Part shown: positions 1 through 9,000 of the stretch, in pieces
Layout of the letters: each line of letters starts with the position of its first letter
Numbering within the stretch: position 1 is the first letter of the stretch
Origin: Parietichytrium sp. I65-24A
Lineage: Eukaryota > Sar > Bigyra > Thraustochytrida > Thraustochytriidae
Direction of reading: 5' to 3'
NCBI GenBank assembly: GCA_012862575.1
Contig: BLSF01000005.1
Span: 868,001-932,000 of the forward strand
Length of the DNA stretch: 64,000 bases
Position numbers and translations under genes: made by a program
Notes under the pieces: model-generated
What the model saw: only the letters and a program-made list of their open reading frames with translations
Databases searched by the model: none
Told to the model about the DNA's origin: nothing

Positions 1-3000
1 ACATGCCTGGAATAGCATGCTTTGGGGGGGGCGGGTCGTCAGGATTCTTTGCATACTTCTTGTACTTCTTGCCAAAGTCTGTAACGGCCCTAGCATGGCT
101 AAGAAGGTCCCCTGAAAACACGTTTATTGAACCCAGCGGAACGCCAAAGTCTGTCCGTAGAGTATCCGCATTGTGCAAGACGCGTTTTGCAGCCTCCGGG
201 GAAGCAACAATGCCATGCACCGTTCCCGTGCCATATTGTCTGCACCCGGTGGTGAGCAGTGCTCCCGTAGCGAGGCTCATTCCGTGATCAGCGTCGCATG
301 CAACGCATAAAAAGTCAGAGTCCTCCTTCACGCCAAGAATTTCGATAAGAATTCCCAAAAAGCAGGCTGACAGGACACTTGCCCCGCGCTCAGAAACGCA
401 AGGGAGCAAATTGCTTTGCACAACTTGAATAGTCTCCTCCTCATCCTCATTGCCATCTGTTCCCTCCAGAATCACTGCACTGGAGTGATCTTTAAGGGCC
501 GCGAACGCATTGTATGGCAGGTTCAGAAGAGCAGCCAGAGTTCGCGGCTCGGCGGGAACTTGGTCTTCGCTAATATCAGGGCTGTCGTGATTCATCCAGT
601 AAAGGTCGTGGAGCATATCGAAATTAGACGGCGCAAGCTTGGAGAAGAACTCGTATCGAGGATTTTGCTCGCTTGACTCCAGCTGGGTCCGCTCGTCGCA
701 ATAACCAGGCCCGAATGTCTCGTCTTGGAGATCGTGCCCCTTCGCCGCGTGCTGTGCGCTACAATACTCGCAAATCTCCATCTTACATGTATTGCATCTC
801 ATGTACACCTGTGGCCTTGGAAACTCTCCCGTGAGCGGATACGTGCAGCCCACACCTTCTGCTTGTAAGCCTGCGATGCCTTCCAAAGTTGTCGTCCAGT
901 TTGGTAGGCGCGCATCCCAATCCGGGTAGTAGGCGCTTGGCGAAAGAGCAAAACTGAGTTGCAGCATTGCCTGAGCCAGTTCCCACGCCTGATTAGTATG
1001 AACCCGTCTAGTCCAATCTGCCTTCTTTTCTTCCCACCAGAAGAAGAAAGCGCTTGGCAAGAGTGATAGCACCAGCACTTTGAGTCCGAATGCAACCTCT
1101 GCCACGGAGTCCATACCTTGATCAAGCATGTGTGCCCACATATGCCTAGAGTCTCGGTCCCACCAAATTGCTTGAACTTCACTTCGTAAACCCTCTTCTA
1201 AGCTTCGCAAGCAAAGGCGGAGCAGCTTGCCATCCTCACACGTCCGGTACGCCTCTCTAATAAAAGCACGGGGAATTGGCCTAGTCCCGGTGCTGATGCA
1301 GTCAATGACATCAGCTGTTTGACAAACCACGTCAAACCAGGTCCTCTCGGAGATACCTACCTTCCAAGCGTCAGCAAAGGGGCGCAGTGCGGAGCAAACA
1401 TCCGGTCCCCGCAGACTACACCCACATGGCAAGGTGGTGGTGCGCTCATTTTTCAAACGATGCCCGGCATGACATGTCGCTGCACAGGCACTGCAAACGG
1501 CTTGTTGCCCAGAGAGCTGGCAAGTTTCGCAATCAACCACAACCTTCGCATTGTCTCTTCTCCCATAAACCACTAAGCTGCATAAAGGAGCTTTCAGACT
1601 GTTTCGAGAAGTCTCGGCCTTGTTTACGGCATCGCAACGCTTCGAATATTCGAGCTCCTGAAGCGCCCATAGCTTGCGGCACAGCACAAGCAGCTCCAAC
1701 AAGCACACAAAGTATGGCGAAACCGATGTGAACCCAACTTCAACCACCTCATCAAACATCAGAAGTAGATCGTGGTGCAACTTGTAGAGCCCGTGTCTCA
1801 TGACTTCGTTCCATTTTGCAACTTGCGTTGTCCCATGAGGCGGTTTAAGTGAACCTGAAAATACTTTCATCTGAGCTTTCACCAGCAGAGTGATGACCTC
1901 GCAAAGTTCTGGCTTGAACGCAAGATCCTTTGATCGCAAGTATGCGATGGCAGTCTCAAAGAACCGGATACCAGCTTCTCCTCGCAGGAGAACTCGTTCT
2001 GGATTGTCTGCCAAGACTCGCATTAGACGCCAGCCCAAAGGCTTTTCTAGCACTTGCATCTCGTTAGCGTTTGAGACCTCGTCAAGGCTGCGGACTCTCA
2101 CTGCAACTCCCCATGCCACCTCCTCGATATTCACGCTCAGCTCCTCCATTCGCTGCATAGCGGAGAGGATATCACTTTGATTTACATTCCAGTGGATATA
2201 GCAAGTATCACCGCTAACGACGACAGGTTGCCAAGCATCAGCTCCACCTTCGCCAAGGACCTTGATTACCTCGCGATCCTGAGGGTCGTAGGACAGCGTG
2301 ACTTGGGTCGCAGCAGATATGACAGAGCTCCTACGGTCGAATTCAACGAGAAGCCCGCTTGCGCCCTTAATGTAAAAGCGATGGCTTCCTGACAACTTTC
2401 GCTTCCGCATCTCAGAGTTCGCATCAAAGGTACTTCGGGACCCAATTGAGGTGGGGGTCTGCGGGGTGGAAGGCTCCTCCGCATGCTGGTGCGTGCTCGA
2501 AAGATGGCTACTAGACTCCTCCAGAGATAGCGTTCTTGGTGAATACGGGCTCGGCGAGTGCTGCGGTTGGAGCGAGTTCGGGGTTTCTGACCCGTCAGGA
2601 ATCGTCATCGGGCTTGGGGTTTGGGACCGGTGACTACGGCCACCCTCAATAGAGTCAATGAAGCTGGACGCATCGTCATCTTGCTCTTCGTCTGGAGATT
2701 CTAGCTCTTCAACAGGGCAAAGGGGATGCGGTGTTTCGAAACACAGAGAGTCCTTCGCCGCCAAGGATAGATACAAGATGGCCTCATCCAGCAACATGTC
2801 AGCGAACTCATCGTTGGACTGAAACAAGAGCGCAACAGCTCGCCAGAGGCCCCTGGAAGGGGTCATAGAAGACGACCACACTTTTTCCTCGGTCGCAATA
2901 GACTGCAGAGCGGACTCGCTTGACGACGTCGCCTCGCAGAGTTTGAGCATACCAAGAATCTGTGAAGCACCACCTGCCTCGCCCACGAGAGGTTGCATAT

Positions 3001-6000
3001 GGGCAGCAGTGTCATCCACGCCGACAGAGCCAGAGATTGCTGCTACTGCTGCCCGCCGTGCATGCAAAATCGCACTACGAGAGAGAAGCCTTTTGACTTC
3101 TTTCATCAGCTTTTCCTTTGCTTTGGCATCGGCTGATTCCCCGTTGCCTACATCTCCACGACCTGGAAACTCGGACGTGAAAAGTCTATACCGATCTGCA
3201 ATCACGTCCTCGCTCAGCTCGAGATTGGCGATATCCCGCCAACTTGTAGTCTGCGAACCTGTACTGGAATTAAAAATGTCTATCAAAGCGACCTCGTTGC
3301 CGTTCAACGCCTCCTGTACTTGTTTGACTACCCCGACCTCCTCAGCAGATATGCGAAGCAAAGTACCAGGCTGCACAACAGCTCTCCGAGATCCAGGGCG
3401 GTGATCCTTGTATGTATCCGCCGCGGCGCCGTTTTGCCTGACTCCACCGATTGGGGTAGCTGGAGCACCAGAGAGCGGAACCGAGAGCATCGTATCCACC
3501 GTCGGGAGCTCCACAGGCAATGTGAGGGCGGCCGCATCTCGACCGCGCGGTGTATCAGGCTGGCATAGCGAGGGCAGCAAAATTCCGCTTTCTTGCCTTC
3601 CTAAGCGGCTATCACTTCGTCCAGAATCAGAACTACCCTGAATACTCGACGAGGAGGACAGAGTCCGCATTCTACGCTGAGCCCGCCGCTTGCGTTCCAT
3701 CCGTGCTCTTCGACGATTGCGCTCGATCTGCAAATCGAACAGAAAGGAAGTCTGATCGCTCCGATCTGTCTCGCGGAACGGGGTGGAAAGCTCGAATTCG
3801 GTCTTTGGCTGTGCCTCAAACTTTACTCTCCGCTTTTCCGGAACCGGTGTCGGAACAGCACCATCTACAGAAGGGCCAGAAGCAATGAGGCTCCCAGATC
3901 TACTCCGTCTCTCTAGACGAGTCACGCTACTGCTTGTGCTATTTCTTCGCAAGCTGTGATGGGACTGGACACCAGACATGAGCTGTGGCATCGCATCCTC
4001 ACTATGGGGCTCTTCGGACGTTCCTCGACGGGGTGAGCCGCCATTTGACACGCTATAGTTCCCTTGTTCGCTACGTGGCCCATCGGCGGTCGCTGATCGT
4101 CTCGGGGAGTCCACACTATTACTTGGAGGAAACATCTGATGGCTTGCCTGTCGAACTAGAGCGGCCCTTCGATTCGGCTGAAGCAGAGGTGCCGAGAGTA
4201 ATGAAACCTGCTCCACTTCCTCTAATTCGTCCTCCTCGTCCTCCTCGTCATAGTCGTAATCGTCAGTCTCCTCCACATCAAGGAGATCGAAGCTGTTTCG
4301 GTGGCGCTCAAATCCCGACGGGGTGTCTGCATGATCGCTTCCACTCGTGAGAGGTGTAAACGCTGATGATTCGCTCGAGATTTGCACATGAACCTTTGGC
4401 GCAAATCTCGGGGTGGTGCTGGATTCTAATTCCAACCCTCCTTCGAGGACGTGCCTGGGAGTGTCCACAGAAAAGCCTGACAGTAGGCTCCGCTGGCTGC
4501 CAAGTTCGAGCCCGTTCGCCAGTCTAGGCGCCGTCCGTGTGCTTCGGCGACCGGTATGCCGTTGCCGCAAACTGACAGTCTCAAGCGGCGAAACACCAAG
4601 TTCGCAAAGGACGATTTTGATGTCCGAGAGCGCCTGAGTCGTCGTAGACAGGTCATCGACGTTCTCTAGAGACGAAACCGATGCCGGGCATGCACAAATG
4701 GAAACAATCTGACGCCAAATACTTGGTCGAGTGGTAGCAATTTCGTGAATTGCTTGCCGGGGGTCCGTGGAGAGCCAGGCATGGAGAACGCTCATCGACA
4801 AGGACCGCAGCTCGTTCCAGACCAAGTCACGTTGCAACGAAGTGCTCCAAAATTGGTCCGTGAAGTGCGCAAGCACGTCAGGAAGCCATCGGGAGCTGCC
4901 CAAGAGCTTGAAAAAGTCCTTATAGGTCTCCAACATGATTGTCACGGGTAGAACCTTGTCAGTGTCACACTTTGTAGGAAGTTTGGTAGGGTCAGAGTCC
5001 AGCACGACCATGAAGTCTCCTGCGTCACTTCCGAATCCTGGCCCGGGCCCGATTACTGGAGCAGAGCCATCATTCCGAGCACCAGCTGCAACTCGTTTTG
5101 GCATTCGGATGACGATGCCGTACTCTTCGGACGTGCGGCTCTCGTTCCATCCAAACATGCCACTTTCGGGAACGATTTTGATTCTGCATCCCGGCCGCAA
5201 AGTGGACGGCGCGGACATGTTCAAAACAGACAGAGTCGTCCAGAAGCGAAAGAGGACGTCCTGCGACGGGTCAGGGGCCTCAGCAAGGTAGTCCTTAGCT
5301 GCGGCGGTGGACTCCCGCATCACGGAATGGCCCCACGAGCTTGGATACTTGCCAGCGAGAAACCTGAGCATCCCGGAGCACTCTAGAGCCAAATCACCTG
5401 CTTTACTTGCGGAAGTAAAACCTTTGGAATAAAGGTTCCACTCACCGGCAACCTTGAATAAGATTGGGGTGAGAGCGTCCGCGCTAGAGCTGATGAGTAT
5501 TCGTCGCCCCAGGCGCAAAGAGAGCTGTTGAATGCGAGGGGAAGGGCTTGTAATCAGCCGGATGAGGAGATGCGAATATGCTTGAGATTCTCTTGCAGCA
5601 AAGTCCGTCGAGCTAGCGCTGCCTTCGAGAATGTCATCGTTGGCGCATGTAACTGAGTAGCTTGATACCGACTCGCTACGAACAGAGAGGCTCTGAGCGA
5701 AGAGGGTTGAAAAGTGGTACGTCACACGAGATCGAGAACAGAGAGAGCCGAGGAGAGAAAGGTATCTGCAGCACTGCAGTTCCGCATTCTCGTAACCCGG
5801 TGCGGTGGGGTCCTGAAGCAAGGCAACGTGATTTCCCAGCTGTGTAAAGATCGTGAAGGCAACACTCCGCTGAAAGTCAGTGAATCCCGTTTCAAAAGAG
5901 GACTCCTCGCTATAATTCTCTTCGTCTTCCGAAGCATCATCGTCCACCCAGGCCGCGCGCTCGGCAGAGCCCGCGCTAGCAGAGGAGTCGTCTTTGCTCT

Positions 6001-9000
6001 CAAGCCATGAAGTATGCATGGCTTGCAGTGCGACTCTTGACAGAAAAGACCACGCGGCGCCATGGATCACCTCGTCAAACTCTTCCGTAGCAGTATTGAC
6101 AATGGCCACGAGTCGAGTCATCACCTTTAGTTTGTATAATTTGGAATGGTCCGGGGTTTTAATCGCAATTATTTGAAGCACTCCCAGTGCAGACATGTAC
6201 TCTTCGGATCCAACCGGGCTCTCCTCGACGACTCTGATGAGAAGGTCTATTATGTCATGAGACAAGCTCTGCACAGAGCAGGCCGAATTAGAGGGCACCA
6301 AAAAATCGAGAGCATGAGACCCGGGATCTTCTTTGTGGCGATGCATCGAGTCGTAAGCATCTCGAATTGAATCAAGCACTATCTCGAGCTGGACTTCGGA
6401 TGAAACAGGGATGACTTTCCCTGCCTCAAAGGAGCCATGAGCTCGAAGTTTGCCAGATTGCAGGAACTCGCTTGCGCAACTAGCTGCCGCCCGTATGGTT
6501 GCAATTCGCGCCGACTGACCCGCCGGGTCCTCCTCAAGGTGCGACGACCGCAGTCGAAAGAGTGCGTGCAAACAGTCGCGGAGCATTTTCAGGCCTTGTT
6601 CTCGAAGCAAAGAGAACCGGGACTTGGACTTGAGATACAACTCCAGTTTGTCTGCTTTAATATGGTCGGATGCTGCCGAGACGACAAATCTTTTGGCGTG
6701 CTGAAGCACGCGCTGGAAAGGCTTGGAGTTTTGTACCATCTGGTCGCTCTGGACAGCGACACCGATGGTCAACAGAACCCTTGCACGCGCAGCAACCTCG
6801 GCGCAAATCTCTTGGTAACTTCTCCCCTCCTTAATGTCGTGCGTATCACAGACATGCCCTTCTTCGCACCGCCAAGACCCGTTATCCTCCACCACCGGAG
6901 AGGAGCAGTCCTCCACAGCACATATTTGTCGCTGGCTGGTTCTGTATACGCTGATAAGGGTGCAAGCAGTCTCCCACGCAATCTTCCAGATGGACACAAG
7001 AGTCGCCAAGTCCGTTGGCTCGATGATGACCGCGCTGGATGACTTGCCAGCCGCAGGTTGGCTTGTTACTTCCGAAGCAAGGTCGTTCTCGCGAGCGACC
7101 TGGTAAGCAAGCCTGCATGTGTGAGTGTGTTTCAAAAGTGCGGCTGCAGTGATACGGACGACATCCTCCAGGATCGTGGGCTTTCCCCTAATTTGCGTCG
7201 TCAAGAAACGAAGTTGGGGCTTGCTAGAGACGAACGCATGTAGAGCCTGTGCTTTGGAATGCTGCACAGGCTGAGCGGGAGAGCGCGCCAAATCCTGAAG
7301 GAAAACGTCAACCGCCTCCTCCTCCGAGTAGTTGGTCTCTGCTGGGAGCGCAAAGAGTGGACCATACAACAGATTCTCTATCATCTCATTGACAGCACCG
7401 GAAGCATCAAAAGCCTTAACCTTGCCCTTCGCAAAGCTGCAAATGAGTTTGGTCGCACACATCTTCATGTAAAGCGGAGTTGAGGAACTCTGCAAAAGCT
7501 CAAGAAGAACAGGACTCAGCGCATCAGCTCCAGCATTCCATTCCCAGAGCAAGTTCAAACGCTCCATAAGCTCGCATGCGATGTCTTCCACCAGGCACCG
7601 ACTCGCCTCATCAGTTCTCTTCTTGCGCGTATACTTGTACATATCTGTCCCACGATACTGCCGCTCTGCGCATTTTGCAAAGAAGGAGAGACAGTGCTGC
7701 AGGAAAAAGTCCTCCACGTTGCGCTGATGCGGGGAAGATGCTGTGTTCGAGCCACTGTATTGAGAGTGCTTTCTGCGCTGGAAGATGACCAGAAGGCGAG
7801 AGATCAAGTCGTCCTGTATACAGCGGAGAACCACTGCGCTTGCTACATCGTCGGACTCGAGCACAGCTTGTTGGAAGAGGTTGATCAGGTCAGAGCTGTC
7901 TTCGTCCACGTTCAGATATGGGGAAGCCGAGAAGGAGAGGTCAGGAGGAACGAGCGCCGAAATCTTCTCCACCTCTGGATCCAGCGGAGGAGATGCATCA
8001 GACATGAGTTGCTCTGCACTGTCCTGGCTCGAGGTGCTGAAATTCATGAGAGGGAAGCATATGGAACTTCTAATCTGCCTCTCATCCTGGATCCATTCCA
8101 AGAGCTTGTTCGGCACACGACCTTGAATGAGACTCGTGTTGTCTGAGGTCAGCACACTCTCTATTTCTTCCAAGAAAACACCTTTCTTTTCCCTTTGGGA
8201 CCCCCTGTGAAACGCGAAGGCGTCGGAAAAGCGCGAGATTTCCTCTTCATCCAGCCCCTGCGCATTCTCGTTGCGACTGAAAGATCCCTTCCGCAGCGCA
8301 TGGCTCCTACCGCTCTGCATGAACGCTCTTGCTGCGCGCTGGATAGTGATCAGCGCCTGGGTTCGTTTCTGTAACATTCCACTCGTGGTTCTCCCGGATG
8401 TGTTATTTTCGCCAAGTACCGAGCGAACCCGGACCCTGTTTTGAATCGAATCGCGCCTCGAGATGCTCGAAAACCGGAATCGTTTGAATCCTCCGTTGCC
8501 ACTCAATTGAGAATCCTTTTCGTCAATGGTAGAAATGTTCCGTGATACTGACGGAAGTGCGGAGAAGTTTCTCGTAAGCAACTGAGATTGGGAGGTTGGG
8601 CTGCGAAAGTCTCCCGTTGCCGGTCTCCTCCCGCGCTTTGAGAAGCTTCCTGTAGCCAACAGGTCAGAAATACCAAGGACCCTAGCGAGCCTCCTCTTGC
8701 TGGAAGGGGCATCCCCGAACGGCCGTGGACTGTCGCCAGATGGACACACAAGATATGAAATCGCGCGTTCACCAACAAGCGCTTCAGCTACTTTGCGGCG
8801 AAGCCATGTTCTGGTCTTGTTTCGTGTTCGCTTCCAAATCGTCACGAGAAACTTCACCTGCGATTGTGGTGAGCGCGCTAATATTCGAATATGCTCTGCC
8901 AGAACCCTCGAAGCAAGTTGACCGGGGTCGCTGCCATCGCCGTCCTCATTAGATGTTAGTTCAGAAAATGCTGCCCCGCCTGGAGTGGTGGCCATCAATT

